Origin: Pseudoduganella danionis
GTDB lineage: Bacteria > Pseudomonadota > Gammaproteobacteria > Burkholderiales > Burkholderiaceae_D
Assembly (NCBI RefSeq): GCF_009720775.1
Contig: NZ_WNKW01000005.1
Coordinates: 248,001 to 312,000, forward strand
Direction of reading: 5' to 3'
Length of the DNA: 64,000 nucleotides
This document shows positions 45,601 to 54,239 of the stretch, piece after piece (position 1 is the stretch's first letter; each line of letters begins with the position of its first letter). The notes under the pieces were generated by a model. The model saw only the letters and a program-made list of their open reading frames with translations. It was not told the DNA's origin and searched no databases. The position numbers and the translations under genes were made by a program.

Positions 45601-46709
45601 TGCGCGATGACGACACCGTGGCCCGCCTCGGTGGCGATGAATTCACCGTGGTGCTCGACCATCTGGATAGCCCCGCTGCCGCAGCCACGGCCGCACAAAA
45701 TATCGTGCGCGCACTAAGCGCCCCCTTCCCCATCGATGGCAACGATATCTTCGTCACGGCCAGCGTGGGCATCGCCATGTACCCGCACGACGGGCTGGAT
45801 GTGGCCAGCCTGGTCAAGCATGCCGACAGCGCCATGTACCGCGCCAAGCGCACCAACAGCGGCTTCCAGTTCTATGAAGCGTCGATGGAACTGTCCATCT
45901 CCGAGCACGTGCGGCTGGAGAGCGATCTGCGCCACGCCATGCTGCAAGGCCACCAGCTCGAAGTGTATTACCAGCCGCAGGCGCGCATGCAGGACGGCGG
46001 CATCCTCGGCATGGAAGCGCTGCTGCGCTGGCACCATCCGCTGCGCGGCCTGATCCCGCCCGACCAGTTCGTACCGCTGGCGGAAGAGACGGGGCTGATC
46101 ATCCCTATCGGCGAGTGGGTGCTGCGCACCGCCTGTACCCAGTTGCAAAGCTGGCGCGCGGAAGGCATGCCGGATCTGCGCGTGGCCGTCAACCTGTCGG
46201 TACGCCAGCTGCTGCAGAAGAATTTCAGCACTACCGTAGCCAACATACTGGCCGAAAGCGGTCTGCCGCCAGCCATGCTGGAATTGGAAATCACCGAAAG
46301 CACGCTGATGGAAAACGCCCAGGATACGCTGGCTACGCTGCATAGTCTGCACGCGCTCGGAGTGCGCCTGTCGATCGACGACTTCGGCACCGGCTATTCC
46401 TCGCTGTCCTATCTGAAGCGCTTCCCCGTCGACATTCTCAAGATCGACCGCTCGTTTGTGCAGGATGTGCCGCAGGATAGCGATGACATGGCCATCGTCA
46501 GCGCCATTATCGCGCTAGCCCATAGCCTGCGGCTCGAAGTAGTGGCCGAAGGCGTGGAAACGCAAGCCCAGCTCGACTTCCTGCGCACACGCCAATGCGA
46601 TCTGCTGCAGGGCTATTACTTAAGCCCGGCTCTGCCGGCGCAGCAGTGTGCCGAACTGATACGCGCCCATCAGGCGCGCAGCAGTAACACACTGGCCGCG
46701 CTGGAATAA
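42609..46709 (+). CDS. Giant sensor: HAMP-HisKA-HATPase-REC-HPt-REC-GGDEF-EAL
   Basis: A 1366-residue membrane sensor. Membrane helices at about 18-38 and 178-200 enclose a periplasmic domain; HAMP follows. HisKA has H280 ([11 protein letters not shown]), then HATPase ([19 protein letters not shown]), receiver 1 with D587 ([11 protein letters not shown]), HPt with H729 ([13 protein letters not shown]), receiver 2 with D849 ([11 protein letters not shown]), GGDEF with intact GGDEF at 1008-1012 and RxxD (RDDD) five residues before, and EAL with EALLRW at 1136 and [10 protein letters not shown]. All catalytic residues look intact, so one chain could relay His-Asp-His-Asp and then control c-di-GMP synthesis and breakdown. 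ATG at 42609 is used; a GTG at 42576 would add 11 residues. Confidence 0.9.
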   Translation: MIQSLRLFLRRTGFQRQLMLIAASSILGLAVFSALMNAREANVRMRDYYIGQGQRIAENLARQSTLALLFHSPENAREVVSTTLAFPDVSAVQIMDAQQRVLVSETPAGQPALHAPGTALPARAGLISEDSRSWLFAAPVFGGQAESSPLDPQDVRPQVQGYVHVQIAKSTLNSLTNSLLLGNLVLTLSFAVLVLGVGRLLTRHMIRPLNALSALMRRAEAGESGMRASPSGPRDLIDMAQAFNQMMVVLEQRESELKDSRDAAINLAQLKAQFAATVSHEVRTPLNGVVGMLDMLRETRLSARQQELVDVAWNSSNTLIELINNILDFSKLEAGKLTLEPNTFDLPALLDQVIDLLEPQASQKGLRLSWQAAGELPPYITGDAMRLRQILLNLIGNAIKFTARGEISVSLRISGDAAAMRLHCSVRDSGIGMSAEVCQRLFHAYVQPETGTTRRYGGTGLGLAICKQLVELLGGQISVESSPGHGSCFSFDMLCQSASAAPASRALPAAADERSAALPAPATRSQPAKTGSAPPRFRVLVAEDNRTNQMVAAGMLALNDCACVFAADGAEAVRAAQREQFDLILMDCSMPEMDGYEATAHIRLAELASGRRTPLLAMTANTQSGDAEKCLAAGMDDYLAKPITLVELRRKLEKWLPLLDVLPTPQPAPMNAAGPCPVNRAVFEPLCQVLGASLPQAIEPYLEDAPRCIDDVQQAMATGNYTLARERAHTLKGASANLGAEALAQLAQQVEDYAARGQGELLAPLLVPLRSQYAALAGFLQAQLRVIAPALDQHDDSLAQVLIVDDDRSTRSTLRHTLQRDGFHVEEAADGAQALAMLAVWQPDVILMDAMMPVMDGFTACARMQQLPHGSEIPVLMITALQDNASVEKAFAAGASDYIPKPIHYAVLSQRVRRIIEGNRAEKRIRHLAYNDVLTNLPNRTLFFDLLAQRISRASEQQHQLGVLFMDLDRFKYVNDNLGHHIGDRLLQAVAQRVRQTVRDDDTVARLGGDEFTVVLDHLDSPAAAATAAQNIVRALSAPFPIDGNDIFVTASVGIAMYPHDGLDVASLVKHADSAMYRAKRTNSGFQFYEASMELSISEHVRLESDLRHAMLQGHQLEVYYQPQARMQDGGILGMEALLRWHHPLRGLIPPDQFVPLAEETGLIIPIGEWVLRTACTQLQSWRAEGMPDLRVAVNLSVRQLLQKNFSTTVANILAESGLPPAMLELEITESTLMENAQDTLATLHSLHALGVRLSIDDFGTGYSSLSYLKRFPVDILKIDRSFVQDVPQDSDDMAIVSAIIALAHSLRLEVVAEGVETQAQLDFLRTRQCDLLQGYYLSPALPAQQCAELIRAHQARSSNTLAALE

Positions 46710-46770
46710 GGCCGCACACCATGCCGCAAAGTTTTGTTTATCCGTCTAGTACCGTATCAGGAGTTTTCGC

Positions 46771-48888
46771 GTGAATATGCCCCGTCCTCACCGTTTGCGC
46801 TATGCGCTGGCAGTTGCCCTGCCATGGTTCTTCAGCGCCCCGCTGGCCTGGGCCAGCCCGGTATCCGATGACGATGACCTGGCCCTGTCGTATAGCGAAG
46901 CAGCCAGCGTCAGCATCGCTACCGGCAATAGCCAGAGCTTGCGCCGCGCCCCCGCCGTGGCCAGCGTGATCACGGCGGCCGACATCGTCGCCATGGGTGC
47001 GACAGAACTGGACCAGATCCTCGAGACGGTGCCCGGCATCCACGTCAACCGTGCGCCCAATAGCAACTCGCCGCTGTATGTGGTGCGCGGCATCGTCAGC
47101 GCCTTCAATCCGCAGGTGCTGCTACTGCAGAACGGCATACCCATCACCACGGCCTACATGGGCAACAAAGGCAATATCTGGGGCGCCTACCCGGTCGAAC
47201 ATATCGCCCGCATCGAAATCCTGCGCGGGCCCGGTTCGGCCCTGTATGGCTCGGATGCCTATGCGGGCGTCATCAACATCATCACCAAGAATGCCGCCGA
47301 GGTGGGCGGTACGGAATTCGGCCTGCGCGGCGCCAGCTTCGGTACAGGCGACCTGTGGTTCCAGCAAGGCACGCGGCTAGGGCCGCTGGCTGTGGCCAGC
47401 TACCTGCGCTATGGCCAGACGGACGGCAACCACAATCTGGTGGAGAGCGATGCCCAAAGCCGCAACGACAAACTGTTTAACACCCATGCCACGCTGGCCC
47501 CCGGCCAGATCAACAATCAGCTCAAGGCGGTGGACGGCAATCTCGACCTACAGTTTGGCGTCTGGCGTGCCCGCTTCGGCTACAAGCGCCGCTACGACAT
47601 GGGTACGGGTCTGGGCATAGCCTGGTCGCTCGATCCCACCGGCCGCCAGCAAACCGAGCGCATCACCAGCAGCCTGTCATGGGCCGATGCCCAGCTCGCG
47701 CATGACTGGGGTGCGGGTGCCACACTGAGCAGCCAGCAGTATTCGCAAGAAATTCCCACCTGGTTTCGGCTGATGCCTGCCGGACTGGTCTATCCTACCG
47801 GCGCCTTCCCCAACGGCATGATCGCCGCACCAGAGACCTGGGAACGCACCTACCGTGCCAGCGCCTATGCCGATTACAGCGGCTGGCAACTGCACCGCCT
47901 GCGACTGGGTGTGGGCCACGACGATATCGATATGTACCGCACGCGCGAGTATCGCAATTTTAACTATGCCGCCAACGGCATGCCGATTCCGCTGCCCAGC
48001 GTGATCGAAACCAGCGCGAGCTCGCCTTTCATCCGGCCGCAGCGGCGCAACATCAACTATCTCTACCTGCAGGATGAATGGAATCTGGCGGCCGACTGGA
48101 ACCTCACGGCGGGCCTGCGCCATGACCGCTATTCCGATTTCGGCAGCACCACCAATCCCCGTCTCGCACTGGTGTGGGATGCCAGCTACGATCTGACCGC
48201 CAAGCTGCTGTATGGCCGCGCCTTCCGGGCGCCAGCGTTTGTGGAAAGCTATGGCATCAGCAATCCCGTCGCCTTGGGCAATCCTCTCCTCAAGCCGGAA
48301 CGCAACGCCACCACCGAACTGGCGCTGGCCTGGCAGCTCAGCAGCAACGCCAGCTTCAACCTGACGTTCTATCACTACAGCATGCACGACATCATCCGTG
48401 CCGTCATGAACCCGGTGGCCGGCACTGGCTCCACCTATGCCAACACGGGCGACCAGCGCGGCGACGGGCTTGAGCTGGAAGGCAAGTGGCAGCTGACCAG
48501 CACCGTACAGTTCAGCGGAAATTATGCGTGGCAGCGCTCCATCGATCAGCGCACAGGCACTGATGCCGGGGCAGCACCGCGCCACCATTTGCTGGGCAGG
48601 ATAGACTGGAGCGTGGTAACCGACTACCAGCTCGGCGCCCAGCTCAACCACGTGGCTGGGCGGCGCCGTCCGCTCGGCGATCTGCGTGCACCGATCGCCG
48701 ACTACAGCACGGCTGACTTTACCATCGCCACGCGTTACGGCCGCCAGCGCTGGAACTACACGCTGGCCATCCGCAATGCCTTCAACGCCAACGTACGTGA
48801 ACCCAGCCCGGCGCCGGGGCTGGCGCTGCCCGGCGATATACCCATGCCGGGTCGTAACATTTCACTGCAAGCCAGCTACCAGATGTAG
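46771..48888 (+). CDS. TonB-dependent outer-membrane receptor
   Basis: A 705-residue receptor. Signal peptide about 1-28 (ends APLAWA). The plug domain (about 55-165) has RRAPAVASVITAADI, LDQILETVPGIHV, and RIEILRGPGSALYGSDAYAG in parts; the barrel runs to the C-terminal SYQM. No obvious TonB box match I can name with certainty, and no siderophore or vitamin genes nearby. Start GTG at 46771 has AGGAG seven bases upstream; ATG at 46777 is two codons in. It follows the giant sensor by 61 bases, a grouping that suggests shared control or sensing rather than metal uptake alone. Confidence 0.9.
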   Translation: MNMPRPHRLRYALAVALPWFFSAPLAWASPVSDDDDLALSYSEAASVSIATGNSQSLRRAPAVASVITAADIVAMGATELDQILETVPGIHVNRAPNSNSPLYVVRGIVSAFNPQVLLLQNGIPITTAYMGNKGNIWGAYPVEHIARIEILRGPGSALYGSDAYAGVINIITKNAAEVGGTEFGLRGASFGTGDLWFQQGTRLGPLAVASYLRYGQTDGNHNLVESDAQSRNDKLFNTHATLAPGQINNQLKAVDGNLDLQFGVWRARFGYKRRYDMGTGLGIAWSLDPTGRQQTERITSSLSWADAQLAHDWGAGATLSSQQYSQEIPTWFRLMPAGLVYPTGAFPNGMIAAPETWERTYRASAYADYSGWQLHRLRLGVGHDDIDMYRTREYRNFNYAANGMPIPLPSVIETSASSPFIRPQRRNINYLYLQDEWNLAADWNLTAGLRHDRYSDFGSTTNPRLALVWDASYDLTAKLLYGRAFRAPAFVESYGISNPVALGNPLLKPERNATTELALAWQLSSNASFNLTFYHYSMHDIIRAVMNPVAGTGSTYANTGDQRGDGLELEGKWQLTSTVQFSGNYAWQRSIDQRTGTDAGAAPRHHLLGRIDWSVVTDYQLGAQLNHVAGRRRPLGDLRAPIADYSTADFTIATRYGRQRWNYTLAIRNAFNANVREPSPAPGLALPGDIPMPGRNISLQASYQM

Positions 48889-48909
48889 TCGCGCCGCAGC
48901 GCCAGCGCT

Positions 48910-50544
48910 TCAGGCTGCGCGCGGTAGCGCCGCCAGCTTGCGCTGCGCCAATCTGGTCTGGGGCGGCATGGCTAGCACCTTAGTCTGGCGGAGCGGTTCA
49001 TGGTCCAGCCGGAAGCCGCCCATCAGCTGAGCCATTTCACGGCATTGCTGCTGCATGGCCTGGGCGGCAGCTGCGGCCTGCTCCACCAGCGCTGCATTCT
49101 GCTGGGTCACGCCATCCATCTCGCCAATGGCGGCATTGACCTGTTCTATGCCTTGCTCCTGCGCGCTGCTGGCACTGCTAATGGCAGCGATAATCCCCGC
49201 CACTTCACCGACCCGCGTGACGATTTCCGCCATGGTCACGCCAGCATCGCGCGCCAGAGCGCTGCCACCCGCGATCTGCTCTGCCGATTCATTGATCAGC
49301 AGCTTGATTTCCTTGGCCGCCACGGCCGAACGCTGGGCCAGATTGCGTACTTCCGTTGCCACCACGGCGAAACCGCGGCCCTGATCGCCGGCCCGGGCCG
49401 CTTCCACGGCCGCGTTCAATGCCAGAATATTGGTCTGGAACGCGATGCCATCGATCACGCTGGTGATCTCGACGATGCGCTGGGCTGCCGCATCGATGTT
49501 CTGCATGGTCGCTACCACCTGCGCCACCACGGCGCCGCCCTTGTCCGCTACTTCCGTCGCCGACACGGCCAGCGCATTGGCCGTACGGGCATTGCCGCTA
49601 TTGGCGCGTACCGCCTCAGTCAGTTCGACCATGGCCGATGCCGTTTCTTCCAGCGCGCCGGCCTGATGTTCGGTACGCTGCGACAGATCCAGATTGCCCG
49701 CCGCAATTTCACGCGAGCTGTAGTCTATGCTGTCCGCACCATCGCGCACGCGCCGCACCGTGTGGGCCAGCCGCTCTGTCATATGGCTGAGCGCATCGAG
49801 CAGCTTGCCAATTTCATCGTCGCGCTCATGGGCGATACTGCCGTGCAGCTGGCCGGACGCCACCTGCTGTGCCAGCAGCACAGCCTGTTCGAGCGGGCGC
49901 ACCACGCTGCGCGTCAGCAGCACAGCCAGCACTATGCCCGTGACCAGCGCCAGAGCACCCAGCACCAGCAACAGTAGGCGGCTCAGGGCAAACTGGCTGG
50001 CACTGTGTTCGGCAAGCTGTTGCGCCTGCTGCTTCTGATAGGCCAGCAACTGTGTCAGCGCGCCCGTATAGGCACCGGCCACGGCCGGCATACGCTGCTC
50101 CAGCAAGTCAGCGACTTCCTGGATGCGGCCGCCATCCTTGTATTTGAACAGCTCGCTGCGCATGGCCAGATACGCCTGCTTGTGGCGCGCCACCTGCTGC
50201 AGCAAACGGGTTTCCTCGGCGTCGCTGGGCAACTGCGCCAATCGCTGTTCCAGCGCAGCCAGCTGTTTCTCGCCCGCGTCGAGCTGGGCCTGGAACAGAT
50301 CGGCCACTTCCAGACTGTCGGCGCGCGCTACCGACACGGTGCGCAAGCCATTGAGTTCTACGCTGGCCAGCAGCTCCGAGCCGAGCTGCTGTTTGGCCAG
50401 TTTTTCGTTGACCAGTATCGAGGTGCTGGCATTGCCCGTATGCAGACGCCAGAGTGCGACGGCGGACATGCACGCCATTAGCACGAGCAACAGGCCGAAC
50501 GAGGCCATGACACGGAAACCAGTATTAAATCGGGGAATATTCAT
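48910..50544 (-). CDS. Methyl-accepting chemotaxis protein
   Basis: A 544-residue transmembrane chemoreceptor starting MNIPRFNTGF. Membrane helices at about 12-32 and 188-210 bracket a four-helix-bundle-type periplasmic ligand domain. HAMP follows (about 210-265), then the cytoplasmic signalling hairpin with the highly conserved tip IDGIAFQTNILALNAAVEAA (about 375-394) and ARAGDQGRGFAVVA. Methylation-helix residues flank it. No che genes are nearby, so it would join the chromosomal chemotaxis array. The reading frame extending to 50613 is upstream leader. Ligand unknown. Confidence 0.93.
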   Translation of the reverse strand: MNIPRFNTGFRVMASFGLLLVLMACMSAVALWRLHTGNASTSILVNEKLAKQQLGSELLASVELNGLRTVSVARADSLEVADLFQAQLDAGEKQLAALEQRLAQLPSDAEETRLLQQVARHKQAYLAMRSELFKYKDGGRIQEVADLLEQRMPAVAGAYTGALTQLLAYQKQQAQQLAEHSASQFALSRLLLLVLGALALVTGIVLAVLLTRSVVRPLEQAVLLAQQVASGQLHGSIAHERDDEIGKLLDALSHMTERLAHTVRRVRDGADSIDYSSREIAAGNLDLSQRTEHQAGALEETASAMVELTEAVRANSGNARTANALAVSATEVADKGGAVVAQVVATMQNIDAAAQRIVEITSVIDGIAFQTNILALNAAVEAARAGDQGRGFAVVATEVRNLAQRSAVAAKEIKLLINESAEQIAGGSALARDAGVTMAEIVTRVGEVAGIIAAISSASSAQEQGIEQVNAAIGEMDGVTQQNAALVEQAAAAAQAMQQQCREMAQLMGGFRLDHEPLRQTKVLAMPPQTRLAQRKLAALPRAA

Positions 50545-50712
50545 CGCGTTTTCTAGGGGATGGACTGAGTGAGAAACAGCCGGCAGTTTAGTGACCAAAT
50601 GTGACGTCATCATTACCTCATGGAAACTATTAGTACATCAGGCCTATGTAATGAGCAGGTAACAATTTCCCATTAGCATTACGACCACTAGCCATTACCG
50701 GGAAACCCCACC

Positions 50713-51939
50713 GTGGAGTTCAACGCTTCTCGTCACCACCTGCCGCGCTTCCGCCTGTCCACCGCCGCCGATCTGTGCGTGGAAACGGTGTCGGTCGCAT
50801 CCGACACCAGCAATCTGGGCGTGCTGGAACTGTTCACCGAACGGCGCGAGCTGATGAGCTTGCCCGTGCTCGAACATGAGCGCCCGATAGGCCTAATCAG
50901 CCGTAACATCTTCCTGTCGCAGATGTCCAAGCCTTACTACCACGAGCTGTATGGCAAGAAGAGCTGCATCGCCTTCATGGACAAGGATCCCCTCATCGTC
51001 GACGCGGCCATGAGCATCGAAGAGCTGACCTTTCGCGCCGTGGAATCGGGCGAGAAAGCGCTGGCTGATGGTTTCATCGTCAGCCGCGATGGCGGCCTGG
51101 CCGGCGTCGGCTTCGGCCTGCAACTGATGAATGTGGTGGCGAATATGCAGGCCGAGCGCAACCGCCAGATCATGCACAGCATCGCCTACGCCAGCGTAAT
51201 CCAGCGTTCGCTGCTGCGCCCTTCCGATCTGGCGCTGGCCGCCGCCGTGGCCGATGCCCACCTCGAATGGCAGCCGCGCGACGTGGTGGGCGGCGACTTC
51301 TACCATTTTGCCCAGTATCCGCAGGGCTGGTTCGGTGCGATTGCCGATTGCACGGGTCATGGCGTGCCGGGTGCCTTCATGACGCTGATCACTTCCTCCA
51401 TCCTGTCGCAGGCACTGCAGCAGCAAGGGCCGGCCGATCCTGCCGCGCTGCTGGCCGAAGTCAGTCGTGGTGTCAAAAGCATGCTGGCCCAGCAGGACGC
51501 TAGCAATGGCAGCAGCAGCTCCAACGACGGCATGGACGCCGGCTTCATCTGGTACGAGCGCGCCAGCCGCACCTTGCATTACGCCGGGGCACGCATGGCC
51601 TTGTTCCTGCTCACTCCGGACAGCGCCGCCATCCAGAGCATAGACGGCGACCGCATGGGCGTGGGCTACACCGATACGCCGGCCGACTATCAGTGGCACA
51701 ACATCAGCGTGGACATACCCCCGGGCAGCTTACTGCTGCTCACCACCGATGGTCTGATCGACCAGATCGGCGGCAGCCGCGACATCGCCTATGGCAAACG
51801 GCGCATGCGCGATGCCCTGCTGGCCCAGCGCCATGCCAGCGCAGCGCAAGCCGGTGCGGCACTGCTGGCGGACTTCCTTGCGTGGCAAGGCAGCCAGCCG
51901 CGCCGCGACGACCTGACCTTTTTCGTTTTTCGCCCTTAG
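50713..51939 (+). CDS. SiaA-like PP2C phosphatase with N-terminal CBS pair
   Basis: A 408-residue soluble protein. A CBS-domain pair (about 15-145; LCVETVSVASDTSNLGVLEL, LPVLEHERPIGLISRNIFL) replaces the membrane sensor of Pseudomonas SiaA. Residues about 175-405 are a PP2C-type (SpoIIE-like) phosphatase with metal-ligand motifs DVVGGDFYHF, ADCTGHGVPGAFMT, LLLLTTDGLID and RRDDLTFFVF. Family knowledge: SiaA dephosphorylates SiaC so that SiaC can activate SiaD. It begins a four-gene operon with siaB-, siaC- and siaD-like genes. The 168-base gap upstream from the divergent chemoreceptor should hold its promoter. Confidence 0.86.
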   Translation: MEFNASRHHLPRFRLSTAADLCVETVSVASDTSNLGVLELFTERRELMSLPVLEHERPIGLISRNIFLSQMSKPYYHELYGKKSCIAFMDKDPLIVDAAMSIEELTFRAVESGEKALADGFIVSRDGGLAGVGFGLQLMNVVANMQAERNRQIMHSIAYASVIQRSLLRPSDLALAAAVADAHLEWQPRDVVGGDFYHFAQYPQGWFGAIADCTGHGVPGAFMTLITSSILSQALQQQGPADPAALLAEVSRGVKSMLAQQDASNGSSSSNDGMDAGFIWYERASRTLHYAGARMALFLLTPDSAAIQSIDGDRMGVGYTDTPADYQWHNISVDIPPGSLLLLTTDGLIDQIGGSRDIAYGKRRMRDALLAQRHASAAQAGAALLADFLAWQGSQPRRDDLTFFVFRP

Positions 51940-51948
51940 GAGCACCCT

Positions 51949-52506
51949 TTGCTGTACGAAGAATTCAACGACTTCTGGGACGTGGCCCGCAAGCGCCACA
52001 TCATCTTCTTCTACGTGGGCTATTTCTCGCAGCACGTGGTGGCCGCCATTTCCGAAACCATCAAGGCGCGGCTGGATACGGCCGGCGCGGCGGGACCTAC
52101 GCGGCGCCGCATCTTTTCCTCGTTCGTGGAAATGTCGCAGAACATCATGCACTACTCGTCCGACACGCTCACGCCGGGGCAGGAAACCACGGGCCAGATG
52201 CGCCGCGGCTCGTTCTGCATAGGCATGAAGGACGACAGCTTCTTCCTGCTATGTGCCAATCCGGTCGACAGCACCAATGTGGAACGCATACGCCAGCGCC
52301 TCGAACCGCTGCACAGCATGACCATGGAAGAAATCAAGACTGCCTATAAAAAGGCCTTGCGCGACGAAGCCCCGAGCGACAGCAAGGGCGCCGGTCTGGG
52401 CTTTCTGACCATGGCGCGCGACGCCAGCGAACCGCTCGAATTCGAATTCGTGCAGGAAGCTCATGCGCCTGACACCACGGTGTTCTGCATCAAGGCGATT
52501 ATCTAA
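51949..52506 (+). CDS. SiaB-like protein kinase
   Basis: A 185-residue protein. VEMSQNIMHYS (about 60) is the Bergerat-fold N-box and KGAGLGFLTMA (about 145) the G-box, matching SiaB family kinases; family knowledge: SiaB phosphorylates SiaC and so switches SiaD off. The start is TTG at 51949, supported by AGGAG six bases upstream overlapping the siaA-like stop. The gene order siaA-B-C-D supports the call. Confidence 0.87.
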   Translation: MLYEEFNDFWDVARKRHIIFFYVGYFSQHVVAAISETIKARLDTAGAAGPTRRRIFSSFVEMSQNIMHYSSDTLTPGQETTGQMRRGSFCIGMKDDSFFLLCANPVDSTNVERIRQRLEPLHSMTMEEIKTAYKKALRDEAPSDSKGAGLGFLTMARDASEPLEFEFVQEAHAPDTTVFCIKAII

Positions 52507-52524
52507 TTCAGTACTGGAACCGTT

Positions 52525-52914
52525 ATGCAAGCACTCTATCTCAGCGCCACCCCTACCTCGCCGGAAGTGGACTTCCGCTTCGAACAGCATAGCCTGTCGA
52601 TCAAGGGTGAATCCTATCCGGAAAATGCCGCTGCCTTCTACAGCCCCCTGATCGAACAGGTGCAACACTATCTGGCTAGCTGCGACGGCCAAAGCATCAG
52701 CGTGAATGTCTCGCTGGCCTACTTCAACAGCTCCAGCACCAAGATGCTGTTTGCCTTCTTCGACGCGCTGAATCAGGCTGCCATGGCCGGCAACGACGTC
52801 TGCCTGAACTGGTACCACGACGAGGACGACGACACCATCCTCGAATTCGGCGAAGAACTGCGCGACGACTTCGCCGCACTGGACTTCCGCGCCCATGCCG
52901 TGAGTGGCCAGTAA
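52525..52914 (+). CDS. SiaC-like regulatory protein (DUF1987)
   Basis: A 129-residue STAS-like protein. SLSIKGESYPENAAAFYSPL (about 23-42) and SLAYFNSSSTKMLFAFFDAL (about 63-82) are the signatures of the SiaC family. The Ser/Thr stretch 69-72 (SSST) lies where SiaC is phosphorylated (Thr68 in Pseudomonas aeruginosa); T72 is the best candidate. Unphosphorylated SiaC binds and activates the diguanylate cyclase SiaD. Its stop overlaps the next start (TAATG), which couples production of the two partners. Confidence 0.87.
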   Translation: MQALYLSATPTSPEVDFRFEQHSLSIKGESYPENAAAFYSPLIEQVQHYLASCDGQSISVNVSLAYFNSSSTKMLFAFFDALNQAAMAGNDVCLNWYHDEDDDTILEFGEELRDDFAALDFRAHAVSGQ

Positions 52915-53669
52915 TGCAGCGCCACGCCGCCCGCGCCGAAGCCGATTTGTTTGCACAGGAAAGTGCGGCACTGGCGCAGGCGCGCGCCGCCCATGACGAT
53001 GCGCAGGCCGATACCCGTGCCGCGCTGGCAGCCCTGATCAACCATTACGAGCGCCTGATGCGCGAGAGCCGCCGCCTGATCCGCCGCAGCGACCGCGCCG
53101 AACTCGATATGAACCAGATGAACCGCCAGCTACACGAGCTGGCGCAGCAACTCGAATACCGCGCCACGCATGACACGCTGACGGGTGCTCTGAACCGCGG
53201 CGCCATCATCGAATGCGCCACGCGGGCGCTGGCACAGGGCGATCTGGCCCTGATCGTGCTCGATATCGACCACTTCAAATGGGTCAATGACGATTTCGGC
53301 CATCCGGCCGGCGATATGGTGATCCAGACCGTCGTGGCCTGTCTGCAGCAGCTACTGGGGCCTGAGGCCAGCATAGGCCGCGTGGGTGGGGAAGAATTTT
53401 CCGTGGTGTGGCCAACCAGCGAGCTGGCCGAGGCACTGAGCGTGGCCAAGCGTATCTGCGACGCGATCGCCGATCAGGTGTTTGCCGCGCCCATCAACCG
53501 CCAGATCACGGCCAGTGTGGGCGTGAGCTGGGCCGCTTGTGGCGGCAGCTTCGAAACCATCTACAGCCATGCCGACGAAGCCCTGTACGCGGCCAAGCGG
53601 GCTGGCCGCAATTGCGTACGCAGCCATGTGGGCGAGGATCTCAACCCGCTACTATTCGCCGCCGCCTGA
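52914..53669 (+). CDS. SiaD-like diguanylate cyclase
   Basis: A 251-residue soluble protein with an N-terminal coiled-coil region (about 15-80, Ala/Arg/Glu-rich heptads) and a GGDEF domain (about 82-245). The active site GGEEF lies at 158-162. Where an RxxD inhibitory site would stand, five residues before it, the sequence is GPEA, so product inhibition at that site should be lost. In SiaABCD systems, SiaC binding to the coiled coil turns on c-di-GMP synthesis and cell aggregation. It shares one base with the siaC-like stop. Confidence 0.9.
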   Translation: MQRHAARAEADLFAQESAALAQARAAHDDAQADTRAALAALINHYERLMRESRRLIRRSDRAELDMNQMNRQLHELAQQLEYRATHDTLTGALNRGAIIECATRALAQGDLALIVLDIDHFKWVNDDFGHPAGDMVIQTVVACLQQLLGPEASIGRVGGEEFSVVWPTSELAEALSVAKRICDAIADQVFAAPINRQITASVGVSWAACGGSFETIYSHADEALYAAKRAGRNCVRSHVGEDLNPLLFAAA

Positions 53670-53687
53670 GGCTGCGGCTGCGGCTGC
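53670..53687. repeat. Three-copy ggctgc repeat
   Basis: Three perfect head-to-tail copies of ggctgc lie between the siaD-like stop and the convergent regA gene. Short and in non-coding DNA. Confidence 0.7.
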
Positions 53688-53699
53688 GACTGCCCACCT

Positions 53700-54239
53700 C
53701 TATTTGACGCGCTGCTTTTCCAGCTTGCGCGCCAGCGTGCGGCGGTGCATGCCAAGCCGGCGCGCTGCCTCGGAAATATTGAAATCCGTTTCCGCCAGCA
53801 CCGTATGTATATGCTCCCACTCCAGCGTCTTCACGGAGGTAGCACGATTGGTCAGTTCCAGCTCGGCCGCCCCGGCCACATGTTCGAACGCAGCCTCGAT
53901 ATCGTCGGTATTGGACGGCTTGGCCAGATACTGGCAGGCGCCCAGCTTGATGGCTTCCACTGCCGTATTGATGCTGGCAAAGCCCGTCAGCACCACGATC
54001 AGCATGGCAGCATCGTGCTGGTGCAGCATCTGCACGCAAGCCAGTCCCGATGAATTGCCCTTAAGTTTGAGATCGACCACCGCGTAGCCGGGACTATGTT
54101 CCACCAGCACGGCGCTGGCTTCATCCACATTTTCCGCCAGCAGTACTTTGTAGCCGCGCCGCTCGAACGAGCGGCTCAGCGTACGGGCGAACGCTGCATC
54201 GTCTTCGACCAGCAGCAGTACGCGTTGTTCAATAGTCAT
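53700..54239 (-). CDS. regA: RegA/ActR-type redox response regulator
   Basis: A 179-residue regulator of the RegA/PrrA/ActR/RoxR type. The receiver (about 5-120) has D14-D15-like acidic residues (VEDD) and D56 as phospho-acceptor in AVVDLKLK. The C-terminal Fis-type HTH (about 138-176) reads WEHIHTVLAETDFNISEAARR then LGMHRRTLARKL in parts; this is the near-invariant RegA DNA-binding end. It overlaps the regB gene by 11 bases. Regulon unknown here, but it ends the cyo operon and could feed back on it. Confidence 0.93.
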   Translation of the reverse strand: MTIEQRVLLLVEDDAAFARTLSRSFERRGYKVLLAENVDEASAVLVEHSPGYAVVDLKLKGNSSGLACVQMLHQHDAAMLIVVLTGFASINTAVEAIKLGACQYLAKPSNTDDIEAAFEHVAGAAELELTNRATSVKTLEWEHIHTVLAETDFNISEAARRLGMHRRTLARKLEKQRVK

